From the NCBI RefSeq assembly GCF_000755165.1, contig NC_025874.1, forward strand, positions 861,224-925,223: 64,000 nt of DNA. Reading direction: 5' to 3'. Positions 29,973-40,151 of the stretch are shown here, in pieces; within the stretch, counting starts at the first letter, position 1; every line of letters begins with the position of its first letter. Made by a program: the position numbers and the translations under genes. Source of the stretch: Leishmania panamensis. Taxonomy: Eukaryota > Euglenozoa > Kinetoplastea > Trypanosomatida > Trypanosomatidae. The notes beneath the pieces were generated by a model that was given only the letters and a program-made list of their open reading frames with translations, searched no databases and was not told where the DNA came from.

Positions 29973-31013
29973 TCCCCCCTGCTCTCTCTCTTTCTTTCTC
30001 GCACCTTCCAATTTCATTCCTGCGGTTGAGATGCGCCGCTCAATAACATCGTCACTCTCTGCGGAGGGGATCTGCGCATCTTCTCTTCTCTCCCCCTGCA
30101 AGCAACGAAGAGGAGCAGAGCAAAACTACTCTTACTTGGCAGAGGAGGTACACGCCTTTGCAGCCATGACTGTGGTTGTGGTGCCGGTCATCGCGCACAC
30201 CCACAGGCGTTTGCTTTTTGCCTTTCCCCACTTGCACGAGAGTGGGCTGTCTATCTCCTTGTTTGCGTCCCCCCTGCTCCTGCGCACGGGATGTCGTGTG
30301 TCCAGGCAATCGCCGCTGTCAACTGGGACATCTACGTCTGTGTGTCTTGACAGGTGTGTCTTTCGCTCTGTTTTTTTCTCTTATTCGTTGTTTGCTGCTG
30401 CCGCGCACCCTCTCCCTCTCCACCCCACCTCTACCTCTTCGTCACCGTGTACACGTAACCTGGTATCCTTATCGCCTCTTGCCTCGCCTAACCACCTACT
30501 TACCGATCATCGGGTATTCCTGGTCTGCGGTGACACACACCTCTCACGCCTATTTTTTCGCATTCTTTGCTCCGTTCTCTCACTACCAGCCTATTCCACA
30601 CCCGTCTACTACTCACCCCGTTCCCCACTTTGCGGCACACCCGTTGCTGCGCGAGTGCGCGTCTTATTCCGTCTTGTGTGTGGGTGAGCCCCCCCCCTCC
30701 CACCCCCCAGAGTGCCAGACGCGCACACGGCTACTCACAGGCCCACTACGAGAGGTCGAGTAGCGTACAGCTAAGAAGACAAGGAGAAGAGGACAGAAAA
30801 GGAGAGAGACAAAGAGAAGGACAGACATACAGGCATCCCCGACAGGCACCCTCACCGACACGCCGTCGTGCAGGCATAGATTATCGACTCACGTCTCCCC
30901 CTCTCAGTCGCCCCATAGTTGTGGCGCCATACACACACCTACAACTGCAGTCAAAGCATACGCATACACACCTACATACGCGCGCAGCGTCAGCGTGCTT
31001 TCAAGGAGGGACA
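29973..31013 (+). other. Intergenic region, HAT2 to TOP2
   Basis: No gene is seen. It holds pyrimidine blocks at 30360-30490 and 30540-30620 and a purine-rich stretch at 30764-30830. The frame of TOP2 is open back to 30567 but low in complexity before the ATG at 31014. Confidence 0.65.
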
Positions 31014-34000
31014 ATGGGCAAGACTGTAGAACAGATTTACCAGAAGAAGACGCAGCATGAGCACATCCTCACGCGTCCTGATATGTACATTGGCACCATT
31101 GAGCCGGTGACAGACGACATTTGGGTCTATGACGATGCAGAGAACATTATGAAGCAGCGCAAGTGTACCTGGACGCCCGGGCTGTACAAGATCTTTGATG
31201 AGATACTGGTCAATGCGGCCGACAACAAGGTCCGCGACCCGCTCGGTCAGACCGTCATTCGGGTGTGGATGACGGAGGACTATGTGCGAGTATACAACAA
31301 CGGCGAGGGCATTCCAATTCAGAGGCACCGCGAGCACGATCTCTGGGTGCCGGAGATGATCTTTGGGCACCTCCTCACCTCCTCCAACTATGACGACGAG
31401 GAGGCGAAAGTGACGGGAGGGCGCAACGGTTTCGGCGCGAAGCTGACGAACGTCTTCTCGAAGCAGTTCGAAGTCGAGACCGTGCACAGTCGTTCTCGCA
31501 AGAAGTTCTACATGAAGTGGACGAATAACATGCTGCAACACGACGACCCCATTATCGTGCCGTGCGAGAGTGCCGACTACACCATGGTTACCTTCTACCC
31601 CGACTTTGCGCGCTTCCACGTCGATAAGTTTAGCGAGGACATATTGCTCATGATGAAGCGGCGCGTGTACGACGTCGCGGGGTGCACTGACAAGACCCTC
31701 AAGTGCTTCCTGAACGATGAACGAATCGCCTGCACCACCTTCCCGGAGTACGTCGACCTCTACCCCACCATGGGCGAGGAGAGGAAGGCGGCGAGCTACT
31801 CCCGCGCGAATGACCGGTGGGAGCTGTGCGTACGGGTGTCGAACATTGGGCCGCAGCAGGTGAGCTTCGTCAACTCCATCGCCACCACCCGCGGCGGCAC
31901 CCATGTCAAGTACATCATGGACCAAATCGTCACCAAAGTGGTGGAGCAGGCCAAGAGGAAGAAGAAGACAGACGTGAAGTCGCATATGATTAGGCCGCAT
32001 ATTTTTCTATTCGTCAACTGCCTCATTGACAACCCCAGCTTCGACTCGCAGACGAAGGAGACGCTCAACACCGTCAAGAGCAAGTTCGGCAGCACGTGCG
32101 ACTTGCCCAACAGCATTGTCGACTACATCATGAACTCCGGGATCGTTGAGCGCTCAGTTGAAATGGCGAACAGCAAGATCGCGAAGGAGATGGCGTCCAA
32201 GATAAAGTCGTCGGATCGGAAGCAGATCATGGGCATCCCGAAGCTGGACGACGCCAACGAGGCGGGCGGCAAGCACGGCCACCGCTGCACACTGATCCTT
32301 ACAGAGGGTGACTCAGCCAAGACACTCTGCACGGCTGGCCTAGCGGTGAAGGATCGAGACTACTTTGGCGTGTTTCCGCTGCGCGGCAAACCTCTCAACG
32401 TACGCGAGGCGTCGCTGAAGAAGCTGGCGGCTTGCGAAGAGATCCAGTGCGTTATGAAGATTATGGGGCTCGACATTCGCCAAAAGTACGAGAACACCGA
32501 CGGGCTGCGCTACGGCCACCTCATGATCATGTCCGACCAGGACCATGACGGATCGCACATCAAGGGGCTACTCATCAACTTCATTCACTGCTTCTGGCCG
32601 AACCTGCTGCGCGTGCCTGGTTTCCTTCAGCAGTTCATTACCCCGATTGTGAAAGCCCGACCAAAGGGCCGCGGCGGGGCCGGCAAGGCGATCTCCTTCT
32701 TCTCCATGCCGGACTACTTCGAGTGGAAGAAGGCGATTGGGGACAACCTGAGCAACTACCAAATTCGCTACTACAAGGGTCTCGGCACGTCCGGCGCCGA
32801 GGAGGGTCGCGAGTACTTCGAGAACATTGACCGGCACCGCCTCAGCTTTGTGGAGCAGGATCAGAGCGAGGAGGACCGCATCGTCATGGCGTTTGGCAAG
32901 GACCGCGTCGAGGACCGCAAGGAGTGGATCACAAACTTCAAAACGAACGTGAACGTGAATGAGTCGATGGACTACAGCGTGCGCCAGGTGTCCTATCGAG
33001 ACTTTGTGGACAAGGAGCTCATCCTCTTCTCCATCGCCGACTGCGAGCGCAGTATCCCGAGTGCGATTGACGGCTTCAAGCCCGGCCAACGCAAGATCCT
33101 CTTCTCCTGCTTCAAGCGTAACTTGGTGAACTCTATCAAGGTGGTGCAGCTTGCCGGCTACGTCTCGGAGCACTCCGCCTACCATCACGGCGAGCAGTCG
33201 CTTGTGCAGACGATCGTCGGAATGGCGCAGGACTTCGTGGGTAGCAACAACGTTCCGCTGCTACGCAAGGACGGTCAGTTCGGTACGCGGCTGCACGGTG
33301 GCAAGGACCACGCCGCGGGGCGCTACATCTTTACTCGGCTCATGCACGTCGCCCGGGCCATCTTTCATCCGGCCGACGACTTCGTGGTCGAGTACAAGGA
33401 CGACGATGGTCTCTCTGTGGAGCCCTTCTACTACATTCCGGTCATCCCCATGGTGCTGGTGAATGGCACGACTGGTATCGGCACCGGGTTCAGCACGAGC
33501 ATCCCGAACTACAACCCGCTGGAGGTCATCCGCAACCTTGAGCGCCTCATGCGAGGTGAGGAGGTGCACAAGATGCAGCCGTGGTACTTTGGCTTCACCG
33601 GCACCATGGAGGAGAAGGAGCCGGGTAAGTTCATCTCCCATGGCAGGTACGAGGTACGCCCGGATGGGGTCGTGTGCATTACGGAGCTGCCGATCGGCGT
33701 GTGGACGCAGACGTATAAGAAGTTCTTGGAGGACATGCGAGAGAAGGAGCTCGTGGTGCAGTACCGCGAGCACACAACGGATGTGACGGTGGACTTCGAA
33801 GTGTTTCTGCATCCCCAGGTGCTGGAGCAGTGGGTCGCGCAGGACGTCGTCGAGGAGCGACTGCAGCTGAAGGAGTACGTGCACGCCACGAACATCATCG
33901 CCTTCAACAAGGAGGGTCAGATCACCAAGTACTGGGATGCGGAGTCGGTGCTCAAGGACTTCTATCTCGTGCGCCTCGACTACTACGCAAAGCGCAAGGA

Positions 34001-35516
34001 CTATCTCTTGGGTGAGCTGCGTCGGCTGACGAGCAAGCTGGAGAATATGGTCCGCTTTGTGCGCGAGGTGGTGGAGGGCACGCTCGTGGTGACAAAGCGG
34101 AAAAAGAAGGAGCTGCTCGAGGACCTGCAGGGACGCCTGTATCTCCCCTTCCCACCCCACGCAAAGAAGAAGCTATCTTCGACAACCGTGGAGGAGGAGG
34201 GTGGCGAGGCGGCGCCTACTACGCAGAACAGCGAAGAGGACGTGTTGGGTATGGGAAGCGCTGCCGACGGTGGCGTGGACGACGGTGACGCAGAGACGCC
34301 TGAGGTGCGTCGTGCTACTCGCAACTACGACTATCTGCTTGGCATGAAGCTGTGGAGCCTTACGGCGGAGATGATCGCGCGGCTGGAGGCACAGCTGGCC
34401 CGGGCGCGCCACGACACGGCCACGATGGAGGCCCGCACCCCAAAAGACATGTGGATGGAGGACCTCCAGGTGCTGCGCACCAAGCTGGAGAGCTTCTACG
34501 CCGATCGTGAGGTGGAGATTGCCACCATTCAGCGCAAGAAGGTGAAGAAGCCGTTTGACGCGCGACGACTGCGCGTGCCGATCTTGTCCGACAAGGCGCG
34601 GTCTTTGCTGCAGAAGGAGGCGGAGAAGCACCTGAAGGCAAACAGCAGCGGCGCCGGCCGGCGCGTCGGCGGTGGCGATGACGCAATGGTCGGCGAAGCT
34701 TCCTCGACCGGTGGCGAGGCTGCACGGCCGAGACCGAAGAAGGCGGTGGTGAAGCGGCGACGCAAGAGGGATAGCGATGACGATGACAGCGACTCCGATG
34801 AGGACTGGATGTTGGACAACAGCGACGATGGCGATGAGGGTGAGAACATTGTGGGTATGGGTGACGCCGGAGCGCCACCGGTACCGAAGCAGGCACGGGG
34901 CTGCGACCCTCCGAAGAAGCCCCGCGCAGCCCCGAAGCGCAGTGCGGCGTCGAAGCCGGGCAAGAGGGCTCATAACAGCAGTGACGACGATGGTGGCAAT
35001 TCATGCGACAACCACAACAGCGGTAGCTCCAAGCTGGTGAGGCGCAGGCTCCGGAAGGAGGCGACATTGTCAGCCACTGCTGCTGCTGCTACGAAGAAGG
35101 CGGCGGATGACTTCGACCTGGATGGTTTTGGACTCGATGCGCTCTCCTCTGCGTCACCGGTGAGCGCCGCACCGAAGACGGCCGTGACTGCCGCGTCCCC
35201 GTCAAACGGCAGCGCAGCGCGCGCCAGAAAGCCCAACGCTGACGCCGACGATGATGACCTCCTCCTACTGGGGCTCGGTAAGGCGAAGGCAGAAGCGAAT
35301 CGACCGACTACCACAGCAAACAGCAAGAGGGACACCGCCATCGCCACCGCCCCTGCAAAGCCGAGGCCGAAGCCAGCCGCTCGGCGCCGCCGCCACATTA
35401 GCAGCAGTGACGTAAGCGATGATGACGGTGACAGCACTGATGAATCGGCGCCGTCATCAGAGGAGTCTTCCTTGTCGTCATCCGACCTCGGCTCCGACTA
35501 CAGCTTCAGCGACTAG
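31014..35516 (+). CDS. TOP2: DNA topoisomerase II, nuclear
   Basis: 1500 aa. GHKL ATPase: DEILVNAADNK, GGRNGFGAK (135-143) and the QTK loop at 346-348. TOPRIM metal site: EGDSAKTL from E431 and DQDHDGSH with D508, D510 and D512. Breakage-reunion domain: GTRLHGGKDHAAGRYIFTR with the active-site Tyr771, then IGTGFSTSIPNYNP. The enzyme passes duplex DNA through a double-strand break using ATP, to decatenate and relax chromosomes. The last about 320 residues form a charged, low-complexity tail with acidic runs (DSDDDDSDSDEDW) and basic KR-rich patches that should carry nuclear localisation signals. This tail suggests the nuclear enzyme; the kinetoplast enzyme is shorter and encoded elsewhere. The start MGKTVEQIYQKKTQHEHILTRP matches the family N-terminus, so the open frame further upstream is not coding. 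Confidence 0.97.
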   Translation: MGKTVEQIYQKKTQHEHILTRPDMYIGTIEPVTDDIWVYDDAENIMKQRKCTWTPGLYKIFDEILVNAADNKVRDPLGQTVIRVWMTEDYVRVYNNGEGIPIQRHREHDLWVPEMIFGHLLTSSNYDDEEAKVTGGRNGFGAKLTNVFSKQFEVETVHSRSRKKFYMKWTNNMLQHDDPIIVPCESADYTMVTFYPDFARFHVDKFSEDILLMMKRRVYDVAGCTDKTLKCFLNDERIACTTFPEYVDLYPTMGEERKAASYSRANDRWELCVRVSNIGPQQVSFVNSIATTRGGTHVKYIMDQIVTKVVEQAKRKKKTDVKSHMIRPHIFLFVNCLIDNPSFDSQTKETLNTVKSKFGSTCDLPNSIVDYIMNSGIVERSVEMANSKIAKEMASKIKSSDRKQIMGIPKLDDANEAGGKHGHRCTLILTEGDSAKTLCTAGLAVKDRDYFGVFPLRGKPLNVREASLKKLAACEEIQCVMKIMGLDIRQKYENTDGLRYGHLMIMSDQDHDGSHIKGLLINFIHCFWPNLLRVPGFLQQFITPIVKARPKGRGGAGKAISFFSMPDYFEWKKAIGDNLSNYQIRYYKGLGTSGAEEGREYFENIDRHRLSFVEQDQSEEDRIVMAFGKDRVEDRKEWITNFKTNVNVNESMDYSVRQVSYRDFVDKELILFSIADCERSIPSAIDGFKPGQRKILFSCFKRNLVNSIKVVQLAGYVSEHSAYHHGEQSLVQTIVGMAQDFVGSNNVPLLRKDGQFGTRLHGGKDHAAGRYIFTRLMHVARAIFHPADDFVVEYKDDDGLSVEPFYYIPVIPMVLVNGTTGIGTGFSTSIPNYNPLEVIRNLERLMRGEEVHKMQPWYFGFTGTMEEKEPGKFISHGRYEVRPDGVVCITELPIGVWTQTYKKFLEDMREKELVVQYREHTTDVTVDFEVFLHPQVLEQWVAQDVVEERLQLKEYVHATNIIAFNKEGQITKYWDAESVLKDFYLVRLDYYAKRKDYLLGELRRLTSKLENMVRFVREVVEGTLVVTKRKKKELLEDLQGRLYLPFPPHAKKKLSSTTVEEEGGEAAPTTQNSEEDVLGMGSAADGGVDDGDAETPEVRRATRNYDYLLGMKLWSLTAEMIARLEAQLARARHDTATMEARTPKDMWMEDLQVLRTKLESFYADREVEIATIQRKKVKKPFDARRLRVPILSDKARSLLQKEAEKHLKANSSGAGRRVGGGDDAMVGEASSTGGEAARPRPKKAVVKRRRKRDSDDDDSDSDEDWMLDNSDDGDEGENIVGMGDAGAPPVPKQARGCDPPKKPRAAPKRSAASKPGKRAHNSSDDDGGNSCDNHNSGSSKLVRRRLRKEATLSATAAAATKKAADDFDLDGFGLDALSSASPVSAAPKTAVTAASPSNGSAARARKPNADADDDDLLLLGLGKAKAEANRPTTTANSKRDTAIATAPAKPRPKPAARRRRHISSSDVSDDDGDSTDESAPSSEESSLSSSDLGSDYSFSD

Positions 35517-35976
35517 AGGTCGCAGTGATACAGGACTAGTGCGAGGATAGTGAAGGTGCGTGTCTCTTGATCGCTGTTTCCTTCTCTGCGTCCCGACGCT
35601 TTCTGAGCTGAGGCACGAGTGCGGACATACGAAGATGCATTGAGTACTACCTTGTACGTGCGCAAACACATAGGATCGATTCACAGCTGCCCCCCCTCCC
35701 CCAGCCCATCCAGACACCCATTCTGCGTCTCTTTTCTTCGGTGGCTGCCTGAGGGACTGTGTGCCTTCGTGTTGCCCCTTCACCACTTCGTAATAGGACT
35801 TGCAAGGGCCCTACTCACGGACTTCTACCCGCCTCATCTGGGTGTTGCTGTAGCAGCGTAATAATGCAGCGAATGCTCTTGAGCACTGAGGACCAGCAGG
35901 CAGAACTAAAAAGCGAGGTACCAAGAAGACAGTGAAGGTGGGCGCCGGTGGGCTTTGGAGGAGACTTTCACCATTG

Positions 35977-36006
35977 TGTGGCAGAGGAGCTTCAGCCTCT
36001 GCCACA
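35977..36006 (+). other. Perfect 11-bp stem-loop (8-nt loop)
   Basis: TGTGGCAGAGG (35977-35987) pairs exactly with CCTCTGCCACA (35996-36006). The loop is AGCTTCAG. It sits three bases upstream of a C15 run. Confidence 0.85.
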
Positions 36007-36008
36007 TA

Positions 36009-36031
36009 CCCCCCCCCCCCCCCACACACAC
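36009..36031 (+). repeat. C15 homopolymer plus AC microsatellite
   Basis: Fifteen C residues followed by ACACACAC, the same composite seen at 6146 and 62982. Confidence 0.9.
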
Positions 36032-36289
36032 AGACAGCGAAAGAGGGAGACGTGCTATCGCCCTGTTCCATGTCTGTGCGCCTCTCTCCCTTTCGCTCTC
36101 TGCGGGTGCACGCCGGCCATTCACAAGCGCGACTCCCCACACGTTTGCTCACACGCTGGACTAGCTGACCACGGCCTCAGTGCCTTGCCTCGCGTCCTTC
36201 TTCCCCTCCCCCCTCAACACCGCGTCAGTTTCCCTATGCCTCACGGCTTACGCTGTGCGTATACATGCAGACCTCACTCCTTCTACCGC

Positions 36290-36349
36290 CTTGGTTTTAC
36301 TTTCCCACGCTTCTTCTCTCTGAATGCTCACACACGATTGCTTGTGTAG
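36290..36349 (+). promoter_or_regulatory. Predicted spliced-leader acceptor for eIF2B epsilon
   Basis: After the pyrimidine tract 36296-36320 the first AG is at 36348-36349. The ATG at 36324 would therefore be removed, and translation would begin at the ATG at 36378, 28 nt into the mRNA. Confidence 0.5.
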
Positions 36350-36377
36350 TAATAATTTTTTCGCTGCTTCTCTACTA

Positions 36378-38819
36378 ATGGACATTGCAGCTGTCCGTCG
36401 CGGCGTTGCCGGCCGTGGCGATCGGCAAGGGCCGAAGCTGATCGCCGTGATCATTGGCGAGGCACTTTTGCCCACACTCTTGCGCGGCGGGCACGTCACC
36501 TTCGTTGGCCCTCTGAGCCCCCTGAGCCCCTCCCCTCGTCTTCCGGCAGCGTTGTTGCCAGTGTGCAATACCCCTGTCATAGACTACGTGCTTGAGAACT
36601 TGGTACTGAACGGAGTGGATGAGGTGACCATCCTTCTTAACTCGTGCTCTGCAGCGCAGACTATTGCGCACCTCTCTGAGTGTCGCACGGCACGTGGAAA
36701 GCCTTGGATGCTGAGTGACTCCATAGATGTGAGAGTGATCGAGTGCGCACGCCGAATCGCCACCTTAGCGGACGCCGCGGACGAAATGCGGGAGCGCAAT
36801 GTCGTTCCGCAAAACGGCTCCTTCCTGCTGGTCCCTATCGACACGGTGGCCTCCTTCACGAACCTGCGGGAGTGCTATCAGACCCACCTGGAGCGGGTGC
36901 GCAAGGTGAGCAAGTACGCGGCAACACTGCTGTGTGTTTCCTCTCGCCCTGCTCTTGCAGCAGCACTGCGCAACTCCTTGGTGAACCACCTTGCTGAAAC
37001 AGAGGAGGCGAGTTCTCAGTCCCCCGTGTCCCCGATCGGCGACAGTGGCCGCCACGGCGTCCTTAGCATCCAGCAGACGTCGGACATGCTGCGCCTTCGC
37101 AACTACCCCGCCCCGGTGCTGCCGCGGGAGCGCCACACCATGTTCGTGTTCAACAAGGCAACGCAGGTCGTGACATACATGGCGCGCCTCGAAAGCGGCG
37201 AGGAGGCGCCGGAGCCACCGGCGGTGGTGTTCAGCAGTAGTGCCCCGCAGTCCGTGCGCATGGACCTCTTGCCGACCGGCTACCTGTTTTGCTGCTGCGA
37301 GGCGCTTTCCCTAATCGAGTTCCACATTCGCGACCTCTACAGTTTCCTTAGCACGTCACTGCTGGGCCAGGTGGAGATCTACGGTAACGTCTTTGGCCTC
37401 ATCGAGCTACCCGCATCCTCGTCGGTGGTCGAGTCGATAAGCAGCGCCGAGGCGTACATCCAATGCAACCTCGATGTGTGCGCCCGCCGGCTGTTCCCGA
37501 TGACACGGGAGAGCTGCTTTGCCGAGGCACTAGCCAAATACGCCGTCTCCTCGACATGCGAAACCGTCTACCTGCACACGACCTCCAAGTGTGCAAACAA
37601 TAGCCTTATGGGTCCGAATGTGGTAGTAGGCGAGGAAGTGAGTGTGCCGGCTTCGGTGGAGCTGGCCGGGACGGTGCTCGGGGCCCGCGTCGAGCTGGGC
37701 GATGAGGCCTCACTGCGTAGCTGTGTCGTGATGGAGGGTGCCCGGATCGGCCGCCGGTGTATGCTGCAGGGGTGTCTGATAGGTCCTCACGCGGTGATTG
37801 GCGAGGGCGCGGAGCTCTCCTATGCTGTTGTGGGGGAGCGCTGTGTCTTGGACGGAGTAACCACTAATGGCACGCCACTCGTGGTGCAGCATCAGGCGAT
37901 TGAGTGCGACGCGGAGGACACTATCGGTGCAGACAGCGACAGCGCCGAAGGCCACAAGACAGACAAGGTGCTCACCGGCGCGAGCGGCCGCGGGCACGTG
38001 CTTGAGGACCGCTACAGCAGCAACATCCTCCCCACCAGTGCGCTCTTTACGGAGGACCCCGTGGCGCGCCCCGCGCAGAGCGGCGACGAGGACGACTCCT
38101 CGGAGGAGGACGACGAGCAAGCGGTGTTTCGCCGCAGCATTCAGCGCCACGTCCAAGCAGCGCTCCTGCAGCCGTCCCGCATCGAATCCAGCAGCTACGA
38201 CATGTCCACTGTCTGCCTCTCCAGCGGCTTCGGCTACCCCGAATTGTGCGAGATCGTCACGGAGCTGCTCATGGAGCACTTGCTGGGCGCCCATCGCGAT
38301 GAGTCCCCGGCGGACATGGTCGAGGCCGCGCGAGATTTGTTCCACACATGGTGCCGGCCATTTTACAACAACTTCCTGTCCAAGAACCAACAGCCAAACG
38401 TGGACGCGATGGTCGCGACGCTCGAAGGACTCTGCGGCGCCATCGGCGAGGTGAGCTGCCCACTGCGCTGCTACGGTCCGCAGCTGGTGGAGATGCTCTA
38501 CTACGGTTGCGACGATGACCTCTACAATGAGCGCGGGTACTGCATCGTGAGCGGTGAGAGTTTGATCGCCTTTGACGCAGAGATGGAGCACCGGCTCCAG
38601 GTGCTGCAGCGCTACACCGCCTTCAACGGCGGCCGGGACAAGAGTAGAGGTGTCGCAGGGTTGCTAAGCAGTGACTACGACACCACCTCCAGCAGCACCA
38701 GCAGCAGCAGTAGCGGTGATGACGAGTCGCGTGACCTGCACGAAGAAGGGAAGGTGCTGGTGGCTGTCAGCTGCCACTGCTTCATTATGGGTGTCAAGGA
38801 CTTCCTCGACGCTGAGTAG
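36378..38819 (+). CDS. Translation initiation factor eIF2B, epsilon subunit
   Basis: 813 aa from the ATG at 36378 (an in-frame ATG at 36324 would add 18). The N-terminal nucleotidyltransferase-like domain has LPVCNTPVIDYVLENLVLNGVDEVTILLN. A left-handed beta-helix of hexapeptide repeats lies at nt about 37605-37865 (NSLMGPNVVVGEEVSV, GTVLGARVELGDEA, GCLIGPHAVIGEGAEL). An acidic linker (DEDDSSEEDDEQA) leads to a C-terminal W2/HEAT domain. eIF2B exchanges GDP for GTP on eIF2, and epsilon is the catalytic subunit through its C-terminal domain. The usual terminal aromatic/acidic boxes are weak: after a Ser-rich stretch the protein ends CHCFIMGVKDFLDAE. The domain order leaves little doubt about the subunit type; eIF2B gamma lacks the W2 domain. 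Confidence 0.85.
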   Translation: MDIAAVRRGVAGRGDRQGPKLIAVIIGEALLPTLLRGGHVTFVGPLSPLSPSPRLPAALLPVCNTPVIDYVLENLVLNGVDEVTILLNSCSAAQTIAHLSECRTARGKPWMLSDSIDVRVIECARRIATLADAADEMRERNVVPQNGSFLLVPIDTVASFTNLRECYQTHLERVRKVSKYAATLLCVSSRPALAAALRNSLVNHLAETEEASSQSPVSPIGDSGRHGVLSIQQTSDMLRLRNYPAPVLPRERHTMFVFNKATQVVTYMARLESGEEAPEPPAVVFSSSAPQSVRMDLLPTGYLFCCCEALSLIEFHIRDLYSFLSTSLLGQVEIYGNVFGLIELPASSSVVESISSAEAYIQCNLDVCARRLFPMTRESCFAEALAKYAVSSTCETVYLHTTSKCANNSLMGPNVVVGEEVSVPASVELAGTVLGARVELGDEASLRSCVVMEGARIGRRCMLQGCLIGPHAVIGEGAELSYAVVGERCVLDGVTTNGTPLVVQHQAIECDAEDTIGADSDSAEGHKTDKVLTGASGRGHVLEDRYSSNILPTSALFTEDPVARPAQSGDEDDSSEEDDEQAVFRRSIQRHVQAALLQPSRIESSSYDMSTVCLSSGFGYPELCEIVTELLMEHLLGAHRDESPADMVEAARDLFHTWCRPFYNNFLSKNQQPNVDAMVATLEGLCGAIGEVSCPLRCYGPQLVEMLYYGCDDDLYNERGYCIVSGESLIAFDAEMEHRLQVLQRYTAFNGGRDKSRGVAGLLSSDYDTTSSSTSSSSSGDDESRDLHEEGKVLVAVSCHCFIMGVKDFLDAE

Positions 38820-40151
38820 GGTGGCACTGAGGGGGGAGTGAGTGGGAGGCAGTGGTGAAAGGGTCGCATGCTGGGCACACCTGCCAATGCATAATGGGGC
38901 TGGATGCGAGATGTAGTGAACAGCAGAGAGCGAGAGAGGGAGGAAGAGGAAAGGTGAGAAGACGCTTGAGGGGGTGAGTGGGAGGGGAGAGAGCCTCGCG
39001 CACAGAGGAGGAAAGGACACAACTGCGCATGGACAACGACGAAGAGGGTCCTACCCCATCCTTTACCGTTGTTTCTCTCCCGCTGAGCCCACAGACACAG
39101 AAAAAGCGAATAATGGCTTCCTAGCGTTAGCACGCTTATACGCGAGGGCTGAGGACTTTGATTACCTGTCCCTCCCTCCTCGCCCCTCTCCACCTCCACC
39201 TCTCCGTGGTCGCCATTCCTTACTCTCGCGCGTGCTCTCTCGCTTGAATCTTGCCGGGCTGAGAAGTTCGCTTTCTAAGAGAAAAACAAACCCAAGCAGT
39301 GACGTGTGTGCGTGTGCGGCTTCGAGCATCTAAAGAATCCACGAAGTGTAAGTACGACTCAGTCTGCTCAAGGGAGGTACACGATGAAGTACCCCGTTTC
39401 TCTCTTGCTATTTTGTGTGCATGTGCGCGTTCCTGGGTGGGTGGGGAGGTTGTGACATGGACAGCGAACGCCTGCTGCGCGCATCCTTTCTTCTCCCTCA
39501 TTCACGCAGTCATTCATCCACACATGTGCGAGACGTAGAAGATAAACATGGGGGAAGAGGAGGAGGGGGGCGGTGAGGAGCTACAAGAACAGTGCGCTCT
39601 CTACCCCTGCTGCTCCTGTCCTGCTCTCTTTCGTCGGCTTTTTTGCCCTATTCTTTCATCGTCTCGAGTGGCGCTGCTCATGCGCTTCAACCTGTAGCTG
39701 ATTTGGTGGCAGCGCGCTCATGTAGTGGCTCGCTCACCCTCTTCGCACCCCCGGACCCACCGCTTCATTATCGCCATCGCCCTCTCCTTCTCTCTCTTGC
39801 ACCCCCCTCTCACACTAAACTCGCACGAGCTGTAGGCTTCAGTGTGTGTTGTCCTTTTTCATTTGTTTCCTTCCCTGGTGCGTGCGCCTGGCTCTTCTTG
39901 CCCTTTTCCCACCACCTCTTTCTGCCTCCTCACGCGTATACCAGCTACGTGCACACACAACGCACACACATACAGCGATACACGGGCGCCCTCGTGCTTC
40001 ATAGAGGAAGGGTGAGAAACATCCATAGAATCGGCCTAACGCATAGAAGAGTAGGAGAGACGTAGTAAACCTCAGCGTTACGCGTGTGTGTGTGTGTGTG
40101 CAGGCATCCATAGACGAGGCACTCGCTTGATGCGCTTTGGCTACTGTAGGC
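38820..40151 (+). other. Intergenic region, eIF2B epsilon to coiled-coil gene
   Basis: Purine-rich first 200 bases, then mixed and pyrimidine-rich DNA. No gene is seen. A GT repeat ending in GCAG (AG at 40102-40103) is the likely spliced-leader acceptor for the next gene. Confidence 0.65.

Larger units (their letters stand above)
35517..36377 (+). other. Intergenic region, TOP2 to eIF2B epsilon
   Basis: No gene. It has a perfect 11-bp hairpin (35977-36006), directly followed by a C15 plus AC repeat (36009-36031), then pyrimidine-rich DNA with the acceptor for the next gene. Confidence 0.65.

Noticed and set aside
30567..31013. 149-residue N-terminal extension of TOP2
   Set aside because: Non-ATG start and UTR-like composition; the family N-terminus begins at 31014.
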